Shown here one piece after another: positions 33,440 through 41,213 of a stretch of DNA of 64,000 bases. The stretch comes from Deltaproteobacteria bacterium (GTDB lineage: Bacteria > Desulfobacterota > Desulfuromonadia > Desulfuromonadales > Geopsychrobacteraceae). Location of the stretch: positions 1 to 64,000 of the forward strand of contig JAJRQI010000061.1 of the NCBI GenBank assembly GCA_024280335.1. The letters are read 5' to 3'. The notes under the pieces were generated by a model. The model was not told the origin of the DNA. It saw only the letters and a program-made list of their open reading frames with translations, and ran no database searches. Position 1 is the stretch's first letter. Every line of letters begins with the position of its first letter. Made by a program: the position numbers and the translations under genes.

Positions 33440-34270
33440 TTATTCCTCAAAGAGGCTCTCCGCCTCTTCCACTTTCAGTTGTTTCAGCCATTGCCGGTAC
33501 CAGGGCGGATGACCGATATCCAGCCAGGAGGGGGTGCTGTGGCACATGTAGCAATCTCCCACCCGGCCCGGCATCTTTTTGAAATGTCCCTTGAAATGGC
33601 TTTTCGGTGCCTTGTGGCACTCGAAACAATCGCTGGAGCGGCCGGTGGGATGCCGGTAGCCCGGGATCGTCCAGGCTTGCACCTGGTGGCAGGCTGCGCA
33701 GTCCCGACCGAACAGTCCGGTGTGAATATCGCTGCCCGGATGACAAGCGTAGCAGTTCAGCAGTCGCTCTTCGGCCGGCAGCTGAAAAGATTGCTCTGCG
33801 GTCATTTCGGCAGCGTCCTGGTGTTGCAGCCACATCTCGATCTGACCAACCAAGAGCCCAGGTTCATCAGTTAATGATCCGGAACTTTTCAGTCGTTTCA
33901 GGATAAGATTCGACAGCCGGGCGTGATCCATGCGGGTCGGCGGCAGGTCGCGGCCCAGATGCTCCGGGTGGCAACCGATGCAGTTGCCGATATCGGCATG
34001 AAAGATATTCTCCGGCCAGCCCAACAGCCGCTCATCAAGGGCATGGCAAGCGATACAGTCGATCTCGTCGATACCGCCGAAGCTGGAGTGACAGGCGGCA
34101 CAGTCGTTTTCCAGGCGCGCATGGGCAGCGGAGAGCTTTCCCGGTGAGGTCAGCTGCTGCCAGACGGCGGCCTGTTTAAAAAAGCTATCTTCCGGAGTCG
34201 CACTCCAGAGTATAGCTAGTATTGTCAGGCTGATGGTCGTCAATAGCCATCTGTTTGTCTTGATTTTCAT
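33440..34270 (-). CDS. seven-haem cytochrome c
   Basis: The protein has 276 residues. An N-terminal hydrophobic segment (LLTTISLTILAILWS) is an anchor or uncleaved signal. Seven CxxCH haem sites are visible: CAACH, CIACH, CIGCH, CYACH, CAACH, CFECH and CYMCH. There are three before and four after a haem-free stretch of about 80 residues, suggesting two domains like a cytochrome c3-type module plus a second cluster. Further His residues can act as distal ligands. It lies between the membrane cytochrome b-like gene and the mono-haem gene. I do not recognise a named family. Confidence 0.85.
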   Translation of the reverse strand: MKIKTNRWLLTTISLTILAILWSATPEDSFFKQAAVWQQLTSPGKLSAAHARLENDCAACHSSFGGIDEIDCIACHALDERLLGWPENIFHADIGNCIGCHPEHLGRDLPPTRMDHARLSNLILKRLKSSGSLTDEPGLLVGQIEMWLQHQDAAEMTAEQSFQLPAEERLLNCYACHPGSDIHTGLFGRDCAACHQVQAWTIPGYRHPTGRSSDCFECHKAPKSHFKGHFKKMPGRVGDCYMCHSTPSWLDIGHPPWYRQWLKQLKVEEAESLFEE

Positions 34271-34341
34271 CCTTTATTGTTCCATTACGTTAGTCAAAAC
34301 TATGGACTTTAGTCCAAGCCTTTCAGGTGCTACTCATATTT

Positions 34342-34412
34342 CGTCATTCCCGCGAAGGCGGGAATCCAGTTTTTTTTATAAAGCGTGGATCCCCGCATTC
34401 GCGAGGATGACG
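34342..34412. repeat. CGTCATTCCCGCG palindromic repeat, copy 1
   Basis: CGTCATTCCCGCG with CGGGAATCCAG at the left and GGATCCCCGC with GCGAGGATGACG at the right give two adjacent hairpins in a 71-bp snap-back. A second, longer copy is at 47831-47949. This copy lies inside the redox gene block, between the cytochrome b-like gene and the seven-haem gene, in a 219-bp spacer. Confidence 0.75.
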
Positions 34413-34489
34413 GTTGAAGTCGTTTCCGGCTTTGGTTTTAAAGGGAATTCCATTCCCCACCAAAATTCTGCACTTTAGAGAAGGGTGGT

Positions 34490-35251
34490 TTATTGAAACC
34501 ATCTCAAGCCGAAGTGCAGGCTTGCCCAGATATGGAAAAACAGCAGCAGGTAGAGCAGCAGCGAGATAGCGATATGCCACTTGAGCCAACGAGAGAACCA
34601 TTTTTTAAAACCGTCATGCATGAAAATCGCATTTTCCACATCGGCGATCGCCTCGACATGGCGCACGACCGCCAAAGGTTCGATGGTTCGCTGCCGATCG
34701 GCCGTATCAGCAGGGTTCAGCAGGGCGGTCGTCAATCTGCGCCTGAAACTGGCGAAGGGCCGGAGCGCGGCCAGCTGTCCGGGATCGGCGGCCACTGCAG
34801 TTGCCAGCTCGCTATAAGCCAGGTTCAGGGTTTGCAACTGGGCCTGCTTTTCTCTGAGCCCCCGGCCGACCCGAACGAGCAGGTAGCGGCCGACAAAGCC
34901 GCTTAAAACGACGATCAGGGTCAGCAAGGTCAGCAGCAGCCCCAGCCAACTTGCAAACTTATGGCCGGTGTGGATCAACACCAGCAGCGGCCCGACCAGC
35001 CCGGCGTAAATGTGCCAGGCCAGCAGGGTGCGCATCTTGACGCGCCTGGTGACGGCGGCTTTAAGCGGTTTGATCCGCTTGATGATGTAGTAGAGCAACG
35101 GCACCAGCATCAACAGACCACCGCTGACGCCCAGCAGGCCGCCGGTCGGACTGCCGGCAAAGCGCGGCGAGACATGCAGCAGCGCTCCGGACCAGAGGAA
35201 CAGGATGATGACGACCAGCGCCGAAGCGATCAGTTTTTCTTTCTCTTGCAT
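34490..35251 (-). CDS. membrane protein, cytochrome b-like (putative haem-binding)
   Basis: The protein has 253 residues with about five or six membrane helices. His residues are placed in helices as in di-haem membrane cytochromes: LAWHIYAG and LIHTGHKF in the third helix pair, and WLKWHIAIS and LLFFHIWASLH near the end. Between them is a soluble, charged loop of about 90 residues. This pattern suggests transmembrane electron transfer as in ferric-reductase or cytochrome b561-like proteins, though no named family is certain. The start ATG35251 lies 5 bp after the oxidoreductase stop; an earlier in-frame start would add an Arg/Gly-rich tail overlapping it. Confidence 0.7.
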   Translation of the reverse strand: MQEKEKLIASALVVIILFLWSGALLHVSPRFAGSPTGGLLGVSGGLLMLVPLLYYIIKRIKPLKAAVTRRVKMRTLLAWHIYAGLVGPLLVLIHTGHKFASWLGLLLTLLTLIVVLSGFVGRYLLVRVGRGLREKQAQLQTLNLAYSELATAVAADPGQLAALRPFASFRRRLTTALLNPADTADRQRTIEPLAVVRHVEAIADVENAIFMHDGFKKWFSRWLKWHIAISLLLYLLLFFHIWASLHFGLRWFQ

Positions 35252-35256
35252 CGCGC

Positions 35257-37203
35257 TCAAGCCTCGATGATCAGATCGGTGCGGGCCACGGCTTGACAGG
35301 CCAGGATCATCCCCTGTGCCTTGTCGTCCGGATGCAGACCCTCCTCGCTGGCCATTTCGACCTCGCCGGAAAGGAGTTTGACCGCACACATACCGCAGCT
35401 GCCGGCCCGGCAGGAGGAATCGATCTCAACCCCGAGGCGCTCTGCAGCTTCGAGAACCGTCTCATCGGTCTGCAGCTGTCCCGACTTTCCGGAGCGCTGG
35501 AAGCTGATGGTTGCGCCGGTCGTTGTTGTGCTTACGCTTTTGGCAGGCGCAGCTTTTTTCGGCGTTGCGGGTGGCCCGAACAGCTCGAATTTGATCTGCT
35601 CCTTCGGCACCCCGAGTTGCGCAAGCATGGCCTTGAGCGCCTCCATCATCGGTGGTGAACCACAGAGATGAATCCGTTTTGCGGTAATCTCAGGCACCCA
35701 TGCGGCGAGCCGCTCGCCGGTCAGCATGCCCGCGTGGAACCCATCGGTCTCCTCTGTGAGATCGCTGATGAGGATAAAGCTCTTCAGATTGGGATTGCGC
35801 CGCTTGAGGATGTTCATCTCATCGGCAAAAATGAACTCCTCGCGCGTACGGCAGGCATAAATAAAATACAACTCTCCACTCCAGCCGATGTCGAGCATCG
35901 CCCGTGCGACGCTCATCATCGGTGTCACCCCGACCCCGCCGCCGATCAGCACGATACTTTCTGCTTCCTTGCCGGTAAAGATGAAACGACCGGACGGCGG
36001 CTGCACTTCGAGGGTGTCGCCCTGTTTGACGACATCATGCAGATAGCGTGATCCGACCCCCTGTTCCTCCCGTTTTACGGTGATTTCGCAATAGTAGCCC
36101 TGGGTCGGCGAGGAGGAGATGCTGTAGTTGCGCTTGATCGTCTTCCCTGCATGCGGGATGCTGATGGTCAGAAACTGACCCGGCTGATAACTGAAGGGGA
36201 TCGAGGTGCCGTCACAGGCGACCATGCGAAAGGTTTTGACCTCGGGGGTCTCCTGGTAAATCCGCACCACCCGCAGTCGGCACAGCTTGCGTGTTCCGAC
36301 CTCCAGCAGTCCCTCGCTCTGTCCGGTCTTTTCTGCCGCGCTTGAGCAACAGCCGGGTTCGGTATCTGCGGCCGGAGGGGCCGTCCTTGCGGCTGGTGCG
36401 TCTTCGGCGGCCGCCAAAGTGGGGCCGACTGGCGGGTCGGCAGTCAACCGTGCCAGCAACTGTGAGGTCCGACGCACCTTGAGTAGATAGATGGTCACCA
36501 GGGTTAAACCGATAAGCAGGGAAAAGAGGCAGATGAACAGGGAGAACGGCGTCATGCCGAACAGCTGGAAGCCGGAGCGCATCGCGGCCGGCGGTAGCAG
36601 GTTGAGCTGGGATTTGTACCATTGTAATGCCGTTCGCTGCGGGGCAATCCCTGCGTTCAACGCCTGACGTACGGCGAGCCCGCTGCGGAAGCGGGACAGG
36701 CCTGCTTCGATAGCAGCGGCTTCAGTCCGCATGGCGGCCAGATCATCACGTCCCTGCGCCTGAGTGAAGTCGGCAAACCCTTTATGCAGTTGAGCGACAC
36801 CTGCGGATTCCATCTGTCGGGCGCGCTCAAGCAGGGTGGTGCGCTGTTCGGTTGAGAGCTCCGGAAATTTGATCAGCGTTGGAAACAGCTCGCTCGACTT
36901 GGGTCGCGCCATCGCTTTCATCATCGCTTTCATCCCGCCGCCGCCCATGCCGCCGGATTTTCCGCCCATCCCCATACCGCCGGGCTTCTTGTCCTTTTTT
37001 TCCATCCCCATGCCGGTGTCATCGGTTGTTGCGGGGGCGGTATCGCTTGCGCCGGGGTGATGGCTTTTGTGCTCCTCGGGACTGGTTTGCGCCTGGGTCA
37101 AGGCTGGCGTGAGTATCAGCGCAATCAGGGTCAGCAGGATGACGATTTTGATCAGTGGCAGGCTTTGTCGGTCAGGAGTTTTTACTGGCAGTAGTCGGGG
37201 CAT
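35257..37203 (-). CDS. Met/Gly-rich membrane FAD/NAD(P)-binding oxidoreductase with C-terminal 2Fe-2S ferredoxin domain
   Basis: The protein has 648 residues with four parts. Residues 1-100 hold an N-terminal hydrophobic segment and a His/Met/Gly-rich stretch (GMGMGGKSGGMGGGGM). A helical region and a membrane helix follow near 220-240. A ferredoxin-reductase module spans about 305-530, with FAD motif RNYSISSSP, NAD motif GGGVGVTPMMS, and CGSPPMMEA. A plant-type 2Fe-2S domain forms the last 90 residues (C-x4-C-x2-C in CRAGSCGMC plus a distal Cys in LACQA). The reductase halves resemble those of hybrid-cluster or phenol-hydroxylase reductases. The membrane-tethered, metal-rich N-terminus is unusual. 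It probably feeds the cytochrome b-like protein 5 bp downstream. Confidence 0.85.
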   Translation of the reverse strand: MPRLLPVKTPDRQSLPLIKIVILLTLIALILTPALTQAQTSPEEHKSHHPGASDTAPATTDDTGMGMEKKDKKPGGMGMGGKSGGMGGGGMKAMMKAMARPKSSELFPTLIKFPELSTEQRTTLLERARQMESAGVAQLHKGFADFTQAQGRDDLAAMRTEAAAIEAGLSRFRSGLAVRQALNAGIAPQRTALQWYKSQLNLLPPAAMRSGFQLFGMTPFSLFICLFSLLIGLTLVTIYLLKVRRTSQLLARLTADPPVGPTLAAAEDAPAARTAPPAADTEPGCCSSAAEKTGQSEGLLEVGTRKLCRLRVVRIYQETPEVKTFRMVACDGTSIPFSYQPGQFLTISIPHAGKTIKRNYSISSSPTQGYYCEITVKREEQGVGSRYLHDVVKQGDTLEVQPPSGRFIFTGKEAESIVLIGGGVGVTPMMSVARAMLDIGWSGELYFIYACRTREEFIFADEMNILKRRNPNLKSFILISDLTEETDGFHAGMLTGERLAAWVPEITAKRIHLCGSPPMMEALKAMLAQLGVPKEQIKFELFGPPATPKKAAPAKSVSTTTTGATISFQRSGKSGQLQTDETVLEAAERLGVEIDSSCRAGSCGMCAVKLLSGEVEMASEEGLHPDDKAQGMILACQAVARTDLIIEA

Positions 37204-37248
37204 GGAGCAACTCCAGATGGAAAAAAGAATCGAGTTGAACTTAGTATG

Positions 37249-37623
37249 TCAGGTCGTGGGCAGAAGCATCTCGATGGTGCGCAGCAGATCCTTGGTACTG
37301 ACCGGCTTGGCCAAAAAATGATGGCCGCCGATCAGGTTATGGCCATCGGCCGTATCATCGCGGGTGACGATGGCGGTGAGAAAGACCAGTTTTATATTTT
37401 GCAGCCGTGGCTCCGCCCGGAGCTGTTCGGCAATTGCGTCGCCGGGAAGGTCCGGCATCATGATGTCGAGAAAAATGATATCAGGATCAAAGTCGAGGGC
37501 AACCCGGATCGCATTTTTACCACAGTTTTCTGTTCTGACGGTAAACTTTCCGGTACGCTCGAGGTTCAGCTTTATCATCCGCGTCAAACCGGGCTCGTCA
37601 TCAATAACAAGGATTTTTTTCAT
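37249..37623 (-). CDS. single-domain response regulator (receiver only)
   Basis: The protein has 124 residues and only a receiver domain. DDE near residues 8-10 is the acidic pocket, Asp53 or so in IIFLDIMMPDLPG the phosphorylation site, and Lys106 or so in FLAKPVS the conserved lysine. No output domain is present, so it must act by protein contact or in a phosphorelay. It starts 12 bp after the kinase stop and ends 45 bp before the oxidoreductase start, so the three are likely co-transcribed. Confidence 0.88.
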   Translation of the reverse strand: MKKILVIDDEPGLTRMIKLNLERTGKFTVRTENCGKNAIRVALDFDPDIIFLDIMMPDLPGDAIAEQLRAEPRLQNIKLVFLTAIVTRDDTADGHNLIGGHHFLAKPVSTKDLLRTIEMLLPTT

Positions 37624-37635
37624 TTCAGACTCCCT

Positions 37636-39372
37636 CTAATCGGTTTTGAAGATAATTGTTATGCAAAGTCCACCGTTATCACGGTTGCTTAATTCGATTT
37701 CCGCCCCATGCAGATCGAGGATATTTCTGCAGACATACAGCCCCAGTCCGCTCCCTTTTCCCACTGGCTTGGTGGTGTAGAACGGATCGAAAATCTTGTC
37801 CATATCCTCTTTGCCGATACCGGGGCCACTGTCGGCAATCTCAGCGACAAGAACTTTTTTACCGGGTGAACCGGACTGATAAGTCGAAATCTGCAAGGTA
37901 CCGTTACGGGGCATCGCCTGGACCGCGTTATGCACCAGATTGATGAAGACCTGGTGGATCTTGTTTTCGTCGAGCAGGATTTTCGGCAGCTGACCTTGTA
38001 GTTGCAGATGAACCTGAACGCCGTTCTGCGACAGTATGTGCCGAACCAGCGTCAACGAGTCTTCTATCACCTTGTTTAAACTGCAGAGTTCTCTCGACAG
38101 TTTTTTCTCGCGGGAAAAATCGAGCAGACTGTTGATGACCGAATCTGCGCAGCTGACGGCAGTCTCCATATCCTGAACGACATCCTGACAGGTCTGGTCC
38201 AGCACCAATTCGTCCCTGACATAGTCGAGTCCCAGGCGAATCTGCATCAACGGGTTTTTTACTTCGTGGGCGACACCGGCGGCCAAACTGCCGATCGACT
38301 CCATTTTGGCCGCCCGGATCAACTGTAACTGTGTCTCTTTCAGCTCGTTGTGGGAGCGGTTCAACTGTTCATAGGCTTCCTGGATTTCCATCTCTGCCGC
38401 CGTTCGCCACTCCAGTTCCTTTTTCAGGTTACGGGTCCGTGCCGCAACCTGTTGCCGTAAGCTTCGATTCCAGAGAATGAAACCGAGAAAAGTCAGCAGA
38501 ACTGTCGCCAGACCGGAGAAGAGCAGGGTCCAGAAGGTTTTTCCCATGATCAGCGTCGGGGCTTTCAGGTGAATCCACTGCCGAGAAATCGCCTCATGTT
38601 CCTCATCGCTGATACCGGCCAGAACTTTCTCCATGATGCGGTTCAGTTCCGGCCAGTCTTTGCGCGTGGCAATCCCCAACTCGAGATCTTTTTCTACCCG
38701 ACCGACAATGTTGATGTCGGTCATCCCTTCACGGTGGATATAGTAGGAGGCGGTTGCCATATCACTGACCAGGGCAGTGACTTTGCCTTCAGAGATCGCT
38801 TCGAGAGCCGTCGCCACGTCCGACATGGAGGTGATCTGGAGTTGCGGAGAGTTTGCGCCGATAAAGTGGCCCCATTGCCGCCCCTTGACCACCGCGACCT
38901 TTTTTCCGGTGAGTGAGGCCAGGTCTGGATATTTGTCTCCAGCAACGATGACTCCGGGGAAGACAATGTGCGGGCGCGCAACCTGCATCGACTGTGCAGG
39001 GACTGAGGTCCGCGCCGTTGCCGCGACAATGTCAACTGCGCCGGATTTGATGTAGGCTTGCAATTGCGCCGGGTTTTCAGCCCGGAGAACTTTGAAGCGC
39101 ATCCCCAGACGCTGTTCCAGCAACGCGATATAATCGGCTGCTACGCCGCGATAGGTTCCGCTATCGTCAAAAAATTCAAAGGGATAAGACCGGGCTTGGG
39201 TGACCAGGACGATTTCCGGATGCTCAGCGAGCCATTTTCGTTCGGCTTGACTCAAGGAAACTGCCGCCGCAACATCGGTCGCCAGAGTCAGTCCTGTCCA
39301 TGGCAGCAGGCTAATCAGAAGTGAAATGAGAATCAGACGCTTGAGGTATTTACTGAGTGAATCAAACTCCAT
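37636..39372 (-). CDS. sensor histidine kinase with periplasmic solute-binding (PBPb) sensor
   Basis: The protein has 578 residues. A signal/TM segment leads to one bacterial solute-binding family 3 domain (about residues 42-270), which should bind a small ligand in the periplasm. A second TM helix (about 280-300) and a coiled coil come next, then HisKA with the phospho-acceptor His in GVAHEVKNP and a HATPase with N, G1 (DSGPGIG) and G2 (GSGLGLYV) boxes. The order is that of EvgS/BvgS-type sensors but with a simple kinase end. It heads the redox block, so it may control it or report on it. The ligand is unknown. Confidence 0.9.
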   Translation of the reverse strand: MEFDSLSKYLKRLILISLLISLLPWTGLTLATDVAAAVSLSQAERKWLAEHPEIVLVTQARSYPFEFFDDSGTYRGVAADYIALLEQRLGMRFKVLRAENPAQLQAYIKSGAVDIVAATARTSVPAQSMQVARPHIVFPGVIVAGDKYPDLASLTGKKVAVVKGRQWGHFIGANSPQLQITSMSDVATALEAISEGKVTALVSDMATASYYIHREGMTDINIVGRVEKDLELGIATRKDWPELNRIMEKVLAGISDEEHEAISRQWIHLKAPTLIMGKTFWTLLFSGLATVLLTFLGFILWNRSLRQQVAARTRNLKKELEWRTAAEMEIQEAYEQLNRSHNELKETQLQLIRAAKMESIGSLAAGVAHEVKNPLMQIRLGLDYVRDELVLDQTCQDVVQDMETAVSCADSVINSLLDFSREKKLSRELCSLNKVIEDSLTLVRHILSQNGVQVHLQLQGQLPKILLDENKIHQVFINLVHNAVQAMPRNGTLQISTYQSGSPGKKVLVAEIADSGPGIGKEDMDKIFDPFYTTKPVGKGSGLGLYVCRNILDLHGAEIELSNRDNGGLCITIIFKTD

Positions 39373-39598
39373 GCAGTTCTCCGTCCCGCATTACGGCCAT
39401 CTCAAGAGAATTTGCGAGTCCACCATCATTACTACAGAAACATGAGCACAAAACAGACCAATAAAAAGGCGGTACTTGATTCGAAACTGCGGCGCTTCGG
39501 CACAGCCAGCTCAAACTGCCTGTTTTTAAGGGATGGCAAGGAATAGACCTGCCCGATAGGCTGCGGAACGAAGCCGCAATGCTGTTGTTTTTATCCAG

Positions 39599-39643
39599 CT
39601 GCCGGACGGTCTGTCCGGCAGGATTGTTGAATATTCAACAATC
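39599..39643. promoter_or_regulatory. tandem palindromes upstream of the sensor kinase block
   Basis: A 9-bp stem CTGCCGGAC/GTCCGGCAG (39599-39607/39613-39621) is followed at once by a 22-bp perfect palindrome (39622-39643) centred on GTTGAATATTCAAC. The palindrome core also occurs as a split repeat at 22876-22919. It lies in a 348-bp gap, about 230 bp before the kinase start and 80 bp after the Omp85-type gene. It may be a regulator site, a repeat, or a hairpin. Nothing else was recognised in the gap. Confidence 0.45.
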
Positions 39644-39720
39644 ATTGAAGATTAACCGACAAATACCCTGAGTTCCCTCGGCCCTGAACCCGAAAGCAAA
39701 TGTGGAAGACGTTTCGGTGG

Positions 39721-41166
39721 TCAGAAACTCAAACCATGTGCCAGCGTGATCGAGTAGCCCTCGTCAGAGAACCCGACATCCAGGCGAAACTGAGTGGATC
39801 GCTCGAAACCGAGACGCAGACTACCGCCCCAGCTGTCATGGATCTCGGAACGACCGAGGGCTGACAGATCTTTGGCGACGGAGCCGGCATCGTAAAACAG
39901 GGCTCCGCCAAGCCGCTCAATCCGGATGGCATCGGTAAAGGTGATCCCGCGGGGGAGAAACCAGAAACGGTATTCGGCACTAGCATGCCATGCGGCATCG
40001 TCTGTCCAGCGGTTGCCGATGTAGCCGCGCAGCGTGTCGCGCCCACCCAGGCTGGGCTTCAGATAGTAGGGCAACTCGCCGTAGGTCCAGCGAAGAAACG
40101 AGTTGAATGCGAGCACGTCGGTGGGCGGGTTCTCTTCGTTTGGATCTCCGCCGTCGTGAAACAGGGCAGGCACTTTGAAGGTGTAATTTCCGTCAGCCTG
40201 CATAATCGCCGCTGCCGGTTCTCCATCCCGCCAGGGCGCCAATTCAGCTGAAATTCCGATCATTCCGCCCTTGTATGGATTGATCGGACTGTCCCGCCCG
40301 TCCAGCCGCAGACCGGCTTCCAGCCAGAAGGCAAGGTCTTCCTCTCCGGCAGCGAAAAGAGTGGGAAACGCTTCGGCCGTATTCGAGACCTTCGAGACAA
40401 ACCCGTTGGATATTTCGTGGCTCTCGAGCCGAAGGCCGGCTCGTCCAACCAGGTTCTGCATTGCCGCAAGCGGGGTGCCCTCCAGTGCCACCTCCGCCAG
40501 CCTGACCTTGTCGGAATAACTTGTCTCGTCAGCTTCTTTCGTCCCGGCTCCCAAGCCGAAAAAACGGCGGGTGAGGGTTTTTTCGTAATCGAGAATAACG
40601 CTCAGAAAAGACCTTTCCTCGAAAGCGATTCCTCCAGATGGCACTTCGATGTGATTTAACCAGCGCAGCCAGTGCGCGAAGTAGCGCTGCTGACCTTCCG
40701 TTGTATAGCTGGCCTTCAGGATGACGTGATCCCGGCGACGACTGTTTAAAAAATCGATGTCGGTGAGGGCGAATCCACCACCGGCTCCTACGTCCTCCTC
40801 AAAGAAAACCACCGGGAGGATGAAGGTGCTGACCAGAAACCGGTCAAGCAGATTGCCGGGCTTGAGGCGCCCTTCAGGAATATAGCGCCAACGTTCTGGA
40901 TTGCGCACGTTCTCGGGGAGTTTGACCCGCGTGATACGGCCGTCCTGGTCAACCCCGGCGAGTGGGTTGTATCCTTTGTCAGCGTTGGGCGCGGAGAGTC
41001 TCCGGCCGTGCGTGACATGGTCAGCCTGAGCCTGTGCGGTGATGGGTATGAAGACGCAAAGCGCCAGGATGCATGTAGCGCACAACCGAGCATAGCGCTC
41101 TACAATAGGATTCCACGACGCTGGTTTTCTGCGTAAAACAGACCTCGGTGAAAAAAATCCGAACAT
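39721..41166 (-). CDS. Omp85/BamA-TamA-type surface antigen family protein
   Basis: The outer membrane beta-barrel protein has about 481 residues with a long signal region ending near AQAQA. Only the barrel domain (bacterial surface antigen) is evident: repeated beta strands ending in aromatic residues, with LRGY in the GGRDTLRGYIG segment as the family's lid-lock motif and a final GFSDEGYSITLAHGLSF strand. POTRA domains are absent or very short, unlike BamA (about 800 residues). Such short members may export or anchor a partner. ATG41166 is used, with GGAG 11 nt ahead; ATG41202 is possible. It starts close after the phosphatase gene and is probably co-transcribed with it. Confidence 0.8.
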   Translation of the reverse strand: MFGFFSPRSVLRRKPASWNPIVERYARLCATCILALCVFIPITAQAQADHVTHGRRLSAPNADKGYNPLAGVDQDGRITRVKLPENVRNPERWRYIPEGRLKPGNLLDRFLVSTFILPVVFFEEDVGAGGGFALTDIDFLNSRRRDHVILKASYTTEGQQRYFAHWLRWLNHIEVPSGGIAFEERSFLSVILDYEKTLTRRFFGLGAGTKEADETSYSDKVRLAEVALEGTPLAAMQNLVGRAGLRLESHEISNGFVSKVSNTAEAFPTLFAAGEEDLAFWLEAGLRLDGRDSPINPYKGGMIGISAELAPWRDGEPAAAIMQADGNYTFKVPALFHDGGDPNEENPPTDVLAFNSFLRWTYGELPYYLKPSLGGRDTLRGYIGNRWTDDAAWHASAEYRFWFLPRGITFTDAIRIERLGGALFYDAGSVAKDLSALGRSEIHDSWGGSLRLGFERSTQFRLDVGFSDEGYSITLAHGLSF

Positions 41167-41213
41167 AATTATTTGTTCTCCGACAATAGAGGGCAGGTGC
41201 ATCCGACAGGTTC

